Positions 8,022 to 16,942 are shown, numbered from the stretch's first letter. The stretch: 64,000 bases of DNA from Kiritimatiellota bacterium (GCA_014381785.1 JACNKZ010000035.1:41361-105360), one strand, 5' to 3'. Notes: generated by a model from the letters alone, not told the origin. Program-made: numbers and translations.

Positions 8022-9425
8022 TTAAAGCTCCTCGCGAATATCTACAAAGTGACCGGCGACCGCGGCGGCGGCGGCCATTTTCGGGCTGACCAGATGGGTG
8101 CGTCCGCCTTTGCCCTGGCGTCCTTCAAAGTTGCGGTTCGATGTCGATGCGCAGCGTTCTTTGTCGCGCAGCTTGTCGGCGTTCATGGCCAGGCACATGC
8201 TGCAGCCCGCGAAGCGCCACTCGGCACCCGCTTCAATAAAGATACGATCGAGCCGCTCTTTCTCGCCCTGATAGCGAACGGCTTCCGATCCCGGAACCAC
8301 CAGCATACGGACGCCTTCGGCGACCTTTTTGCCCTTAATGTACTCCGCGGCTTCGCGCAGGTCTTCAATACGGCCGTTGGTGCAGCTTCCGATAAATACG
8401 GTTTCGATCTCGATGTCGGTCATCTTCGTGCCCGGCTCCAGACCCATGTAGTCGAGCGCGGCGCGCACGTCGGCGGGCGAATATTCCGGCACGGCATCGA
8501 GAGCCGGCACTTCGCCGGTCACATCCACGCCCATACCGGGGCTGGTGCCCCACGTCACCTGCGGAGCCAGATCATTCACATCGATCGTCAGCTCGTGATC
8601 AAAATGCGCGCCTTCATCGGTGTAGAACTGCTTCCAGTTTTCAATGGCCTTTACAAGCTCGTCGCCTTTCGGGGCATAAACGCGGTTACCGGAGCCAACA
8701 TAGTCGAACGTGATCTGATCGGGAGCAACCAGTCCGGCGCGCGCGCCAGCTTCAATCGCCATATTGCAGATCGTCAGGCGGCCTTCCATTGAAAGCGTCT
8801 CAATGGCTTCGCCGCAAAATTCAAACGCGCAGCTAGTCCCACCGGCGGTACCGATGATGCTAATCAGCTTCAAAACCATATCCTTGGCGGTCACGCCCGG
8901 CTTCAAGGTTCCGGTAAATTCGACTTTATAGTTTTTCGGTTTTTTCTGACGCAACGTCTGCGTAGCCAGCACGTGCTCCACTTCGGAGGTGCCGATGCCG
9001 AACGCGATCGAACCGAACGCACCGTGCGTCGCGGTGTGCGAATCGCCGCAAACCACCGTCATGCCCGGTAGAACAATGCCCTGCTCCGGTCCGATGATGT
9101 GAATCACGCCTTGACGGTCGTCGCCGAGCGGGAACAGCGTCACGCTGGTTGTTGCGCAATTTTCTGTCAATGCATCAACCTGCGCCTTGGCGATCGGATC
9201 GGTAATGTTCATCCGGCTCTCGTCGGTCGGCACATTATGGTCCATCGTGGCGAACGTGCAGTCCGGGCGACGCACCTTGCGGCCCGCGAGGCGGAGGCCT
9301 TCAAAGGCCTGCGGACTGGTCACCTCATGAACCAAATGGCGGTCAATATACAGTAGCACCTCGTCGTTACCGAGTTCCTTCACGACGTGTGCATCCCAAA
9401 TCTTGTCAAACAGTGTTTTACTCAT
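8022..9425 (-). CDS. leuC: 3-isopropylmalate dehydratase large subunit
   Basis: Aconitase-type Fe-S isomerase converting 2- to 3-isopropylmalate with LeuD. 467 aa, typical. Visible blocks are [31 protein letters not shown], the cluster-ligand cysteine in [13 protein letters not shown] and the CxxC in [11 protein letters not shown], then [20 protein letters not shown]. First gene of leuCD. No leader peptide with leucine codons is evident upstream, where a repeat cassette begins about 70 bp away. Confidence 0.97.
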   Translation of the reverse strand: MSKTLFDKIWDAHVVKELGNDEVLLYIDRHLVHEVTSPQAFEGLRLAGRKVRRPDCTFATMDHNVPTDESRMNITDPIAKAQVDALTENCATTSVTLFPLGDDRQGVIHIIGPEQGIVLPGMTVVCGDSHTATHGAFGSIAFGIGTSEVEHVLATQTLRQKKPKNYKVEFTGTLKPGVTAKDMVLKLISIIGTAGGTSCAFEFCGEAIETLSMEGRLTICNMAIEAGARAGLVAPDQITFDYVGSGNRVYAPKGDELVKAIENWKQFYTDEGAHFDHELTIDVNDLAPQVTWGTSPGMGVDVTGEVPALDAVPEYSPADVRAALDYMGLEPGTKMTDIEIETVFIGSCTNGRIEDLREAAEYIKGKKVAEGVRMLVVPGSEAVRYQGEKERLDRIFIEAGAEWRFAGCSMCLAMNADKLRDKERCASTSNRNFEGRQGKGGRTHLVSPKMAAAAAVAGHFVDIREEL

Positions 9426-9765
9426 AGCGGCAGAGGGTATCTTCCCCGCCTGCCCCCATCAAGCAAAAGGGGCGCGGGAAATCAGAGAGAGTGAACCGCA
9501 AATTCACGCCAATGGACGCGACTCATTATCGCAAAAGGTGGAACGTGCTCTCCGAGCACGTTCTAAACCGACTCGGAGAGCCAATTCCACCAAACATCTT
9601 TTAAGGTAACCCTCTAAAACAATGGAAACATCGCCCTTAAAAATTATCTTGTTGTCCGTCATCCTTAAAAAGGATTGTCCCATTCGCGTCAATTTGCGTC
9701 CATTCGCGGTTTGAAACTCCCTCTCCCTCCCCTATACTTCGCAGAATTTTTGGAGAAACAAACAT
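9426..9765. repeat. Gene-free repeat cassette between leuC and the M48 protease gene
   Basis: No gene seen. A 28-bp imperfect inverted repeat (9494-9521 and 9684-9711, units of CGCAAATTNACG/CGCGAATGGACG type) encloses a large imperfect palindrome. The palindrome has arms 9537-9556 and 9572-9591, and inside it is a perfect 10-bp hairpin, GAACGTGCTC-TCC-GAGCACGTTC, at 9541-9563. At 9639-9664 lies a copy of the ACAGGATGATGG-type arm seen beside the GxxExxY gene at 4484-5284. The layout looks like a nested GxxExxY-type cassette without the gene. Confidence 0.75.
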
Positions 9766-10995
9766 ATGAACGGCTACCTCATCTTTATCCTCGCTCTGCT
9801 GATTTTCAGCCGAATTCTCTCGCTGATCGTCGAACGGCTCAACCTCAGTAATCTTTCCACCGAAATTCCCGAAGAATTTCGAGGGGTGTACGACGAGGAG
9901 AAATACGCCAAGTCGCAGAACTATCTCAAGGACAACACCCGCTTCGGCGAGCTGCAGGCCAACCTCATGCTGCCGCTCACCATCGCCTTCATTCTGCTCG
10001 GCGGCTTCCGCTGGGTGAACGGCATCGCACAGGCCGCATCAGACCATATGATTGTGCAGGGCCTCGTTTTCGGCGCGGTCCTGATGCTGCTCAGCCAGAT
10101 CGTCGGCCTGCCCTTCAGCATCTACAGCACGTTTGTCATCGAAGAAAGATACGGCTTTAACAAAACCACCGCCAAAACCTTTGTGCTCGATATCCTGAAA
10201 GGCTGGTTGCTGACCGTTCTGCTCGGCGCGCCAATCTTTGCGCTCATCCTCTGGATCTTTAACGCCGTGCCGATGGCCTGGCTCTGGGCCTGGGGTTCAC
10301 TGAGCGCCATCCAGCTGTTCATCCTCTTCATCGCCCCGGTCGTCATTCTGCCGCTGTTCAATAAATTCACCCCGCTCGAAGACGGAGAGCTTCGTTCCTC
10401 CATCGACGACTTTGCCAAAGCGCAGGACTACACGGTGAGCGGTGTTTTCAAAATCGACGGCTCGCGCCGCTCCACCAAAGCCAACGCCTACTTTACCGGC
10501 TTCGGAAAAACCAAGCGCATCGCCCTGTTCGACACGCTCATCGAAAAGCAGTCCGTGCCGGAACTGGTCGCTGTGCTCGCCCACGAAGTCGGCCACTGCA
10601 AAAAAGGCCACATCAAAAAAGGCATCATTATCTCGCTGGCCTCGTCACTGCTGATGTTCTTCATTCTCTCGCTGTTCATTAGCAGACCGGGATTGCATGA
10701 AGCCTTCCAGATCGATGGCACCCCGCTCTACGCCGGACTCATCTTCTTCGGCTTCCTCTACGCGCCCATCAGCATGATCCTCGGCATCGCCAACAGCATG
10801 CTGTCGCGTAAACACGAATTTGAGGCCGACGCCTTCGCCGCCGAAACCACCGGCAGGCCGACCGACCTCATCAGCGCACTGAAGAAACTATCCGTCGACA
10901 GCCTGAGCAACCTGACCCCCCATCCGCTCAAGGTGGTCCTCGAATACTCCCACCCGCCGGTGTTGGAACGCATTAAAGCGCTGAGGAAATTGTAA
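9766..10995 (+). CDS. M48 family metallopeptidase (CAAX prenyl protease/Ste24-like)
   Basis: Membrane-embedded zinc protease, 409 aa. The catalytic HExxH is in VLAHEVGHCKKGH (about residue 270), and the third ligand glutamate lies in SRKHEFEADAFAAETTG, the family's E-x-x-x-D box. About seven hydrophobic helices, with the N-terminal region typical of Ste24-like proteins. Bacterial members lack a known prenylated substrate and are generally thought to act in membrane protein quality control. A GGAG ribosome-binding site lies 11 bp before the ATG. Confidence 0.92.
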   Translation: MNGYLIFILALLIFSRILSLIVERLNLSNLSTEIPEEFRGVYDEEKYAKSQNYLKDNTRFGELQANLMLPLTIAFILLGGFRWVNGIAQAASDHMIVQGLVFGAVLMLLSQIVGLPFSIYSTFVIEERYGFNKTTAKTFVLDILKGWLLTVLLGAPIFALILWIFNAVPMAWLWAWGSLSAIQLFILFIAPVVILPLFNKFTPLEDGELRSSIDDFAKAQDYTVSGVFKIDGSRRSTKANAYFTGFGKTKRIALFDTLIEKQSVPELVAVLAHEVGHCKKGHIKKGIIISLASSLLMFFILSLFISRPGLHEAFQIDGTPLYAGLIFFGFLYAPISMILGIANSMLSRKHEFEADAFAAETTGRPTDLISALKKLSVDSLSNLTPHPLKVVLEYSHPPVLERIKALRKL

Positions 10996-11457
10996 CCGCT
11001 AATACACGCGAATAGACGCGAATAGAATCCCCTCCTGCGGAGGGCTGGCCAACGGTCGGGGTGGGTTTCCCAATGGCGCGTCTCGCGCCACAGGCGGTTG
11101 GAAGATCTGTAGCGGCGGCCACTGGGCGCAGATTCTAATATCCCTACTAAAGGTCAGGCAGAATAATTTTTACGGGGCTGGGGTCAGCCCGTGATTTGAC
11201 GCTTCGCTGCCGTCCCGCCATAGTCGGGCCAGCCCAGCTCGCCGTCGGCTCGGTTGTAGCATTTTTTTAAATAATTGGCTGATACGCTTTAGACTTTCAC
11301 AACCCGCCAGGTCTTGAGGCCGAGAGCCATTGCAGCATATTTTGCGGTGTTTTTGTTTCCGAACAGGGTGACTCTTTTCTGGTCGAGCCGGTTGACTCAT
11401 TCGGTCTTTAACTTGGATTAGGACATTCCAGTAATCCAAGTTGGCCGTTATTTTGGA
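10996..11457. repeat. Repeat-rich intergenic region
   Basis: No gene supported. From left to right: tandem CGCGAATAGACGCGAATAG-type units (about 10998-11025), an extended TTCCAA palindrome at 11066-11104 that copies 3658-3698, a single AGGCAGAATAATT unit at 11155-11171, and a 19-bp segment at 11180-11198 that recurs inverted at 63976-63994. Confidence 0.7.
11066..11104. repeat. Extended palindrome, copy 2
   Basis: Near-identical to 3658-3698, with a GCGCGTCTCGC...CACAGGCGG core between CCAA and TTGGAA arms. Confidence 0.75.
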
Positions 11458-12369
11458 TTAACGCCATTGGCCCGAGGTCTTCCAGCGGGCGGAAAATACT
11501 TTGCCGGACAGCTGGGATTCCACCATTGGCCGGAAAAAGGTCTGGAGAATGCCGACGACCTCTTCAAAACCGGCCGGAGCGACATCCTCAAGTCCCTGTT
11601 TGCGGACAAAGGCCGTCCATTGGGTTTCTTTGCCGAGGGCTTCAGAAAAATTCTCTGAAAAGAAACGGACTTCGAGATCGAACAGAGTTTCGCGCTGTTC
11701 AAAGGTGGCGCCGCAGGCTTTTTGCAATTCAGCTCCGTCGATTTCTTCATGCTGAATGATGTTCCAGATGTCGTAAAAATCTTTCATCCGGCTGTTGAGC
11801 TCGCCCAGTTTGATCGTGGCCTGAAATTTTTCAGCAATTGCGGTCAGTTGGTGATAGCAGCGCAGTTTCGGGGCCGGGAAGTCCAGCAGGGTGGGTACGG
11901 TGCCCGGTATGGCGCCGGGAACCAGTGCGTCACCAAAACCAATATCAATCTGAATCGGAATTCGGCTTCGTTCGAGAAAAGCATTTATGAGAATTCGGAC
12001 GCCCTCATAGTCGGCGTCTTCTTTGATGCGCCCGACTCGAATGCTTTCGCTATCAAACTCAATTCCGTCTTCTTCGACCTCGGCTTCGCAAACTTGTTTG
12101 GCGATGGCTACCAGATTTTCCAGAGAGTTTTCAGTAAAGCCGAGCAGGTCAATGTCCATGGTCGTCCGGCGTTCGTAGTCCGGTTCCCAGACCATGAAAA
12201 GCAGAGCCCCTTTGAGGACGAATTTTTCGGAATGCTCCGATTTTGACAGCCGGTACAGAAAGCGTTCCATGCCGTAGAGTCGCAGCAGGTCGTTGGTTGG
12301 CTTTTTGGATTCACTGGCTTTGTTCTGGAGGCGTGCTTTGACGGATGCGGCTATGTTGGCAGGACTCAT
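11458..12369 (-). CDS. AbiEii-type nucleotidyltransferase toxin
   Basis: Toxin of a type IV toxin-antitoxin/abortive infection pair. 303 aa. The family's nucleotidyltransferase region is visible: FVLKGALLFMVW (about residues 50-61), then RTTMDIDLLGF (about 69-79) with the DxD metal-binding pair, and later RIPIQIDIGFGDALVPG with a further acidic residue and LRCYHQLTAIAEKFQA. It overlaps the antitoxin gene by 4 bp (ATGA-type). The family transfers nucleotides to RNA (shown for tRNA in mycobacterial relatives). The C-terminal residues (ARWKTSGQWR) run into repeat-rich DNA, so the end may be altered. Confidence 0.88.
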   Translation of the reverse strand: MSPANIAASVKARLQNKASESKKPTNDLLRLYGMERFLYRLSKSEHSEKFVLKGALLFMVWEPDYERRTTMDIDLLGFTENSLENLVAIAKQVCEAEVEEDGIEFDSESIRVGRIKEDADYEGVRILINAFLERSRIPIQIDIGFGDALVPGAIPGTVPTLLDFPAPKLRCYHQLTAIAEKFQATIKLGELNSRMKDFYDIWNIIQHEEIDGAELQKACGATFEQRETLFDLEVRFFSENFSEALGKETQWTAFVRKQGLEDVAPAGFEEVVGILQTFFRPMVESQLSGKVFSARWKTSGQWR

Positions 12370-12959
12370 AGGGTTGCCTCCAGATAGGGGCGCATAATGT
12401 TATCGACGCGGCAGACTTTGGCGTAGTGCATGATCTTATTTCCGTCAAAGCGGTAGCGTTCCCGGTAAAATTTCAGGGCTTCCAGAACAACATCCATTCC
12501 GATTTTGTTCCGGTATTTGAAACAGTCGGCCAGTGTTTTTTCTACGCAGTAGACTTTTACTCCGACCCCGTCCATATCACGAACCTCTATTCCTTCGGAG
12601 TAGGCCGGTTCTGAAAATTTATGGATGGAGAGAGGCGGGTATTTCATGGTTGGAGCTCTTGTATCGCGAGGGAGTGCGATAAATATCTGCCGGGGGATTT
12701 CGGTGGTGATTTCATGCAGAGACAGGGCGGATATAAGACACAGCACCGCTTTGGGGCAGCGTGTGCTAATAGCCATAAAGTCGGGCTCGCTGATAGGAGG
12801 GAGATCGGCGAGCCGGTAGACTCCGCGGGCAATGCGTTCGACAAAGCCTTTTTCGTAAAGATTATAGAGCATGTAGCGGCTCATGCCTGCATTCAGCGCA
12901 TCCCTCATGCGCAGTTGTCCGCCGTGCTCTGAGAACAGCGTTTTGATTTTATCGTTCAT
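12366..12959 (-). CDS. AbiEi-type antitoxin, winged-helix transcriptional regulator
   Basis: Antitoxin of the AbiE pair. The N-terminal winged helix (about residues 1-60, RDALNAGMSRYMLYNLYEKG then FVERIARGVYRL) is the AbiEi_4/AbiEi_1 signature, followed by ALSLHEITTEIPRQIFIALP and VKVYCVEKTLADCFKYRNKIG. The Met at 12959 gives 197 aa starting directly with the DNA-binding domain; the reading from 13043 adds 28 poorly conserved residues crossing the promoter. Known AbiEi proteins repress their own operon, which fits the paired sites just upstream. Confidence 0.88.
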   Translation of the reverse strand: MNDKIKTLFSEHGGQLRMRDALNAGMSRYMLYNLYEKGFVERIARGVYRLADLPPISEPDFMAISTRCPKAVLCLISALSLHEITTEIPRQIFIALPRDTRAPTMKYPPLSIHKFSEPAYSEGIEVRDMDGVGVKVYCVEKTLADCFKYRNKIGMDVVLEALKFYRERYRFDGNKIMHYAKVCRVDNIMRPYLEATL

Positions 12960-12961
12960 AA

Positions 12962-13021
12962 GACAAAATGTCCTCATTTGTTTATAAGTGGATACATAAT
13001 GTCTTGAGCGGTTTAAGGCAA
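12962..13021 (-). promoter_or_regulatory. Putative abiE promoter with two operator-like sites
   Basis: On the minus strand, TTGCCT (13016-13021) and TATGTA (12993-12998) are 17 bp apart, a plausible sigma-70-like pair. Two similar 11-bp sites, GACAAAATGTC (12962-12972) and TACATAATGTC (12993-13003), match at 9 positions. One covers the -10 element and one lies just before the antitoxin ATG. Autorepression is an inference from the family. Confidence 0.5.
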
Positions 13022-13043
13022 CATTTTTCTGCAATGCGTTCAT

Positions 13044-13494
13044 TATCCGATTTTATATCGGAGGATTTGGTAAATCCCGTCTAGACACAATTCTCCTTAC
13101 AAGATGCCGCCCTGGCGGGCGAACCGGGGCCGGGCCGGGGTCAGCTCGGGCATTGTGGCAATTTAGATGGAGACGAAAAGAGCCGGGGTCAGAGCCGGGG
13201 GAGCCGGTCGAACAGTTCATATCCGAGCACTTTCCCATTTTTGTCTATCTTGAACGTCTTCAGCTCATAGAGCCGACTCTACATGTAGCGTTGGCACTGC
13301 GAGCCAATTTTTCCAATGCTTGGAAAAATCAGATTTCCCTTTCATCTTTCATATTTGCCGTTCACTTGGCTCACTGCCGTTTTGCTTTCAGCAATCCGGC
13401 CTCTGCCTGCGGCAGCCGGACAATCCAGCTTCGCAAAATGGCGTTTGCGACATTGCAAATCAGCAATCTAAAATCTACATTCTTCAATCCCATC
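13044..13494. other. Intergenic region before tRNA-Arg
   Basis: No gene supported. It holds several CCGGGGTCAG-type repeats (around 13120-13205) and a perfect TTTCCAA-TGC-TTGGAAA palindrome at 13310-13326. An AT-richer stretch leads into the tRNA. Confidence 0.5.
13310..13326. repeat. TTTCCAANNNTTGGAAA palindrome
   Basis: Perfect intergenic copy (core TGC). Confidence 0.9.
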
Positions 13495-13571
13495 GCCCCG
13501 GTAGCTCAGCTGGACAGAGCAACGGATTCCTAATCCGTAGGTCGTAGGTTCAAATCCTATCCGGGGCACCA
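13495..13571 (+). tRNA. tRNA-Arg (CCU anticodon)
   Basis: Full cloverleaf: acceptor GCCCCGG pairs with CCGGGGC (13561-13567), D-arm GCTC...GAGC, anticodon stem CGGAT/ATCCG around loop TCCTAA (anticodon CCT at 13529-13531), T-arm with GGTTCAAATCC, and an encoded CCA. Its 3' 48 bp are the attachment site of the downstream integrative element and are duplicated at 19947-19994. Confidence 0.96.
13524..13571. other. attL-type site: 3' half of tRNA-Arg
   Basis: The 48 bp from the anticodon stem through CCA are identical to 19947-19994. Flanking bases differ on both sides, which defines the core. A tRNA 3' end is the classic target of tyrosine recombinases. Confidence 0.93.
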
Positions 13572-14307
13572 TCTAAAACCCTAATGAAACGTGCGTTTCA
13601 GTCAATAAACACAAGGGTTTGCTTTAAATCCTGTCTTTCGGGGCGTGCTGTTTCGTTCTGTGCCGTTCCGCTATAGAATAGACAAGTTAAGTCCACCTTA
13701 AGCCACGAAGATTTCAGTTAAGCCACAAATAAGCCACGGATTCAAGACGTGCAACGGGTCAGGCGGTGCCGGGTTCGTGTCTCTGCGGCCTGTTCTGTTC
13801 GTTCTGGAAGGGATTAAAAGCGGCGGTCAGTGCATACCCCCCCCTAGGGTTCAACGGCATAGGGCGTTACTATCTGACCGGATGCCGAAAGGGGGTTTGT
13901 CGATCTGGATATTATTCGGGAACATTCCCTACCCCCCCCTTCGGAAATAGGCCGGGGGGTCAGTGAGGGGGTGCAGGGGGACGCGGGTTCTGTGCGGTGA
14001 TGGTATCTAGACCTTCAGACAAGTTTTAGAAATTCGGGTTCATGCAAGGCAGGGTCTTGCCTAGACTAAAATAAACAGAAGGGGTTTAAACCTGTGGGGC
14101 TTCCCCACCCTGAATTTCCGGCTGTATGCGCCCGCGCGCGCGCGTATATGTCACTTATCAATCTCTTTTTAGGGACTCTAAAAACTACTCCCTCGCGCGC
14201 GTAGCTCAATTTCTCGGTTTTTAGAGTGTAAGTAAATTCAGGCTGAAGGGCTGTTTAGTTGCAAACCCCTTTTCAGTTCTGTAGCTTTATCCAAAAAAAG
14301 GGGCGGT
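13572..14307. other. Non-coding left end of the integrative element
   Basis: 736 bp without a convincing gene. Contains poly-C/poly-G runs (around 13835 and 13930-13980), an AAGGCA/TGCCTT-type hairpin near 14046-14062, an alternating CG tract at 14132-14143 and the 11-bp inverted repeat at 14175-14227. It could hold a replication origin or control region; nothing proves this. Confidence 0.5.
14175..14227. repeat. Perfect 11-bp inverted repeat upstream of the cargo gene
   Basis: ACTCTAAAAAC (14175-14185) and GTTTTTAGAGT (14217-14227) with a 31-bp loop containing CTCGCGCGCG. It lies 80 bp before the start of the PD-(D/E)XK-like gene. Confidence 0.75.
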
Positions 14308-15705
14308 ATGGACATTAAATTCAACAAGCTCGTTGGAACAAAAAAAACCGATTTCGATTTGCTCGTTAGTGAAAAGGTTATTTTACTTAGATCGGCAAGA
14401 CTCATTCCTCTAATCAATCCGGGGAAAGAAGAGGCTCTGACCTCAATATTTCTATCTTCACTCATCCTTATTGATGAATTTAAAAAAGATATATTTAGCA
14501 ATCTCGGGCTGCCTGCCGGGGGACAGCTGTACGTCTATACAGAAATTGTATTTCCCAATACAGACAACCTTCGCCTAGATGGACTAATACTGATTGTTTC
14601 AGGCGGGGTAATAAAAAGCGCCGCGATCTTGGAAGTGAAAAACGGAAACTCCACCTTAAATAAAGACCAGATTAGTAGTTATCTGAAGATAGCCAAATCC
14701 TTACAGATTCCGAAGCTAATCACTATTTCAAACGAGTTTGTGTCGGAGCCAACACAGAGCCCCCTGAAGAAGATTTTTGTCCCAAAAAATATAGACCTGT
14801 ATCATTTGTCTTGGCAGTTCATCCGAACCCTTGCCCGCATTCGGCTCTTTGACAATGATACGAATATTGCCGATGAAGATCAGGTTAGAATTATGAACGA
14901 GGTGGTTCTCTATTTAGAAAACGAAAAGTCAGGAGTTGGAAAACTTGGATTCTCTCAAATGAAGCCGGGTTGGAAAGCAATCGCCGAAAAAGTCACAAGC
15001 CAAGCGACAATAACAAAGAGTGATCGGGAGCTGACCGAAACCATTGAAAGTTGGATTCAGGAGGAAAGAGACATTGCTTTAAAACTGAGTTGTAGCCTTG
15101 GGACTCTGGTCAGAACAGATGCCAGAAAATTCAAGGGAGACATGCAAGCTCGCATTGATAATGACACCGAGATCTTCCTAAAAAATAAAACCCTCTCTTC
15201 GACGTTAAGCATACAGTCTGCGGTCTCAGATATTGAGATCAATGCAAACTTCACCCATAAAACTGTCGAGATGTCTGTCGCCTTGCTTCCGCCTCAGGAT
15301 AAAACACCACGGGGGCAGCTTGGTTGGATAAAAACGCAGGTAGAAAATAAACAGCTAAAAAAACGGCTAGCTGAACACCCCGAAACCCCATCCATTCTGC
15401 GAGAGCTTTTCGTAGAGTTATCATTTAAAAACGCTCGCACAAAATACCGATTTCCTTACTGCGAACTTGAAGAACAAGCGCAAGCAATCAAAGGACGTGA
15501 GATTAAAAGCGTCTCGATCATTAATGTGAAATCATTCGGAAAACATTTTGCCGCTCCCGTGAAATTTGTTGAATTAATTGAAGTTATGCTTCCGCGTTTC
15601 TATACAGATATTGCTCAGTATCTAAGGAACTGGATTCCGCCTGCACCACAGATGCCCGCGCCTAGCACAGAGGACAGCGCCCCAGTGATTGAAGACCCAG
15701 AATAG
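14308..15705 (+). CDS. Cargo protein with PD-(D/E)XK-like nuclease motif, unknown family
   Basis: 465 aa, not matched to a named family. Around residues 90-115 it reads LRLDGLILIVSGGVIKSAAI then LEVKNGNSTLNKDQISSYLK. The D in a hydrophobic strand and the E-x-K after a second strand are the spacing of a PD-(D/E)XK nuclease core, with a Q in the following helix as in several restriction-type members. The remainder is mixed alpha/beta with a long helical middle and a Pro-rich tail. It is monocistronic, preceded by GGGGCGG. It is AT-rich compared with the rest of the element and flanked by GAAGGGCTGTTT...TTGCAAAC direct repeats, so it looks like exchangeable cargo. An anti-phage role is only an inference from position and fold. 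Confidence 0.65.
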   Translation: MDIKFNKLVGTKKTDFDLLVSEKVILLRSARLIPLINPGKEEALTSIFLSSLILIDEFKKDIFSNLGLPAGGQLYVYTEIVFPNTDNLRLDGLILIVSGGVIKSAAILEVKNGNSTLNKDQISSYLKIAKSLQIPKLITISNEFVSEPTQSPLKKIFVPKNIDLYHLSWQFIRTLARIRLFDNDTNIADEDQVRIMNEVVLYLENEKSGVGKLGFSQMKPGWKAIAEKVTSQATITKSDRELTETIESWIQEERDIALKLSCSLGTLVRTDARKFKGDMQARIDNDTEIFLKNKTLSSTLSIQSAVSDIEINANFTHKTVEMSVALLPPQDKTPRGQLGWIKTQVENKQLKKRLAEHPETPSILRELFVELSFKNARTKYRFPYCELEEQAQAIKGREIKSVSIINVKSFGKHFAAPVKFVELIEVMLPRFYTDIAQYLRNWIPPAPQMPAPSTEDSAPVIEDPE

Positions 15706-15747
15706 CGAAAAGGAAAAAAACCGAAGAACCTTAAGACTGGTATAAGG

Positions 15748-15799
15748 GTTTGCATTTGCAAACAGTAGAAGGGCTGTTTCTCTATTTGCATTTGCAAAC
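15748..15799. repeat. Tandem GTTTGCATTTGCAAAC near-palindromes
   Basis: Copies at 15748-15763 and 15784-15799 (first base A). The second contains the last codons and stop of the polymerase gene. The segment GAAGGGCTGTTT between them (15768-15779) recurs at 14246-14257, again followed by TTGCAAAC. Confidence 0.75.
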
Positions 15800-16942
15800 A
15801 ACGCCCCCCGCTCCAAAGGTTTCGACTTTCACGCTCAAAGGCTGTTTAATTCGTTCGGCTTCGGCTTCCATGATCTGCCCGATCTCAAAGGCCTGTTCCG
15901 GTGTTCCGATTACATAAACGGCATCATGTACCGGGAAGCAGAGTTTCCAATGTTTGGAAGTTTCCAGTTCAATGATTTTTAAACAGGCGGCGTTCAGAAC
16001 ATCGGCAACGGTGCCTTGTATCTGCCAAGACAAGACCTGTCCACGGTGAACTCGTGCGCCCCTGTCCGCTTCAACTTTGCGCCCGGTCAGCGTGTTGGTG
16101 AATCTGCGCTGTTTGCCGTGCGGTGTTCCGGCAGTCCAAAGTTTTTCTTTGTAGGCGGTCAGGGCTTCGGCGTATGGCATGAACTCTTTTTCTGCGGGCG
16201 GGCATTGCCAAAAGCTCAAAGCCTTCAGACTGTCCGGGAAGTAGGCAAGCTGATTGATCTTTCGCTTTGCGCTGTCCCGGTCGATTCCTAGCAGGTCGGC
16301 GGCGGTCTGGTAGGGGTCGGCGGTGAAGCTGTATCCGATAGCCTTCTGAATCAGGGTTGGTTCTGCGGCTTTGTAGTCGGCATCAATAAGCACCTGCCCC
16401 GGCTGAAGTCCGGCGCAAAGCTTTTCTGTTCGCTTGTCTTCGCCGTGCCCCTGAACGTGCGGCTGTCCGGATGAAACCCGTCCGGTTTTTAAGACGTTCC
16501 ACGAAGGGCGGCAGGCGGGGGCATTGCCATAAACAAACGTCCGGCTGTAAAGAAGCCTTGCCAGTTCGCGGGCATCGGCGGGGGCGGTGTCTATCAGCTT
16601 GCGGCTTGGTTCATCGTTCATGAGTTCGCGCAGGCTGTAGCGGCGCAGGCGTGTAGCTTCTTTGCCGTTCACAATCGCTTTACCGATCTCGACTTCACAA
16701 AGCACCCCTGAAAGAGAATCCAGAACGGTTTTGAGGCGTGAAGGATTCCTGCACCCGGCGGCGGCAAGTTCGGGATAGTCGGCGGTTATCGGCTGACACA
16801 ATCCAAGGTTTTTTCTTTCCAAGGGTTGGAAGGCGCAAAGATAAAAACTCAAAGCACCGTTGTTTAACTGGTTTCTGTATCGCTTGCGAACGTAGTTTTC
16901 CAGTTTAGCGGCCTGCTCAAAATCAAAGGCTTGCGGTTTCAT
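15782..16942 (-). CDS. Minimal family A DNA polymerase
   Basis: 386 aa covering only a palm/fingers-type core. Motif A is LIDADYKAAEPTLIQKA (catalytic Asp about 189, compare DYSQIELR). Motif B is reduced to DSAKRKINQLAYF (about 223-235), the block WQIQGTVADVLNAACLKI (about 306-323) matches the QGTAADI region of PolA enzymes, and motif C is CFPVHDAVYV (about 335-344, metal-binding H-D). No 5' nuclease or 3'-5' exonuclease domain precedes it. It is the last gene of the element's operon, overlapping the zinc-finger gene by 20 bp, with GGGGAG before the ATG. It probably helps copy or repair the element's DNA. Two TTCCAA palindromes (15944-15960, 16816-16832) lie in its frame. Confidence 0.82.
   Translation of the reverse strand: MKPQAFDFEQAAKLENYVRKRYRNQLNNGALSFYLCAFQPLERKNLGLCQPITADYPELAAAGCRNPSRLKTVLDSLSGVLCEVEIGKAIVNGKEATRLRRYSLRELMNDEPSRKLIDTAPADARELARLLYSRTFVYGNAPACRPSWNVLKTGRVSSGQPHVQGHGEDKRTEKLCAGLQPGQVLIDADYKAAEPTLIQKAIGYSFTADPYQTAADLLGIDRDSAKRKINQLAYFPDSLKALSFWQCPPAEKEFMPYAEALTAYKEKLWTAGTPHGKQRRFTNTLTGRKVEADRGARVHRGQVLSWQIQGTVADVLNAACLKIIELETSKHWKLCFPVHDAVYVIGTPEQAFEIGQIMEAEAERIKQPLSVKVETFGAGGVVCKCK

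Noticed and set aside
9426-9493. Leucine leader/attenuator before leuC
   Set aside because: No short reading frame with a run of leucine codons and no terminator/antiterminator pair directly upstream.
13766-13966. 66-aa reading frame in the island's left end
   Set aside because: Runs through poly-C tracts, with no ribosome-binding site and no plausible protein features.
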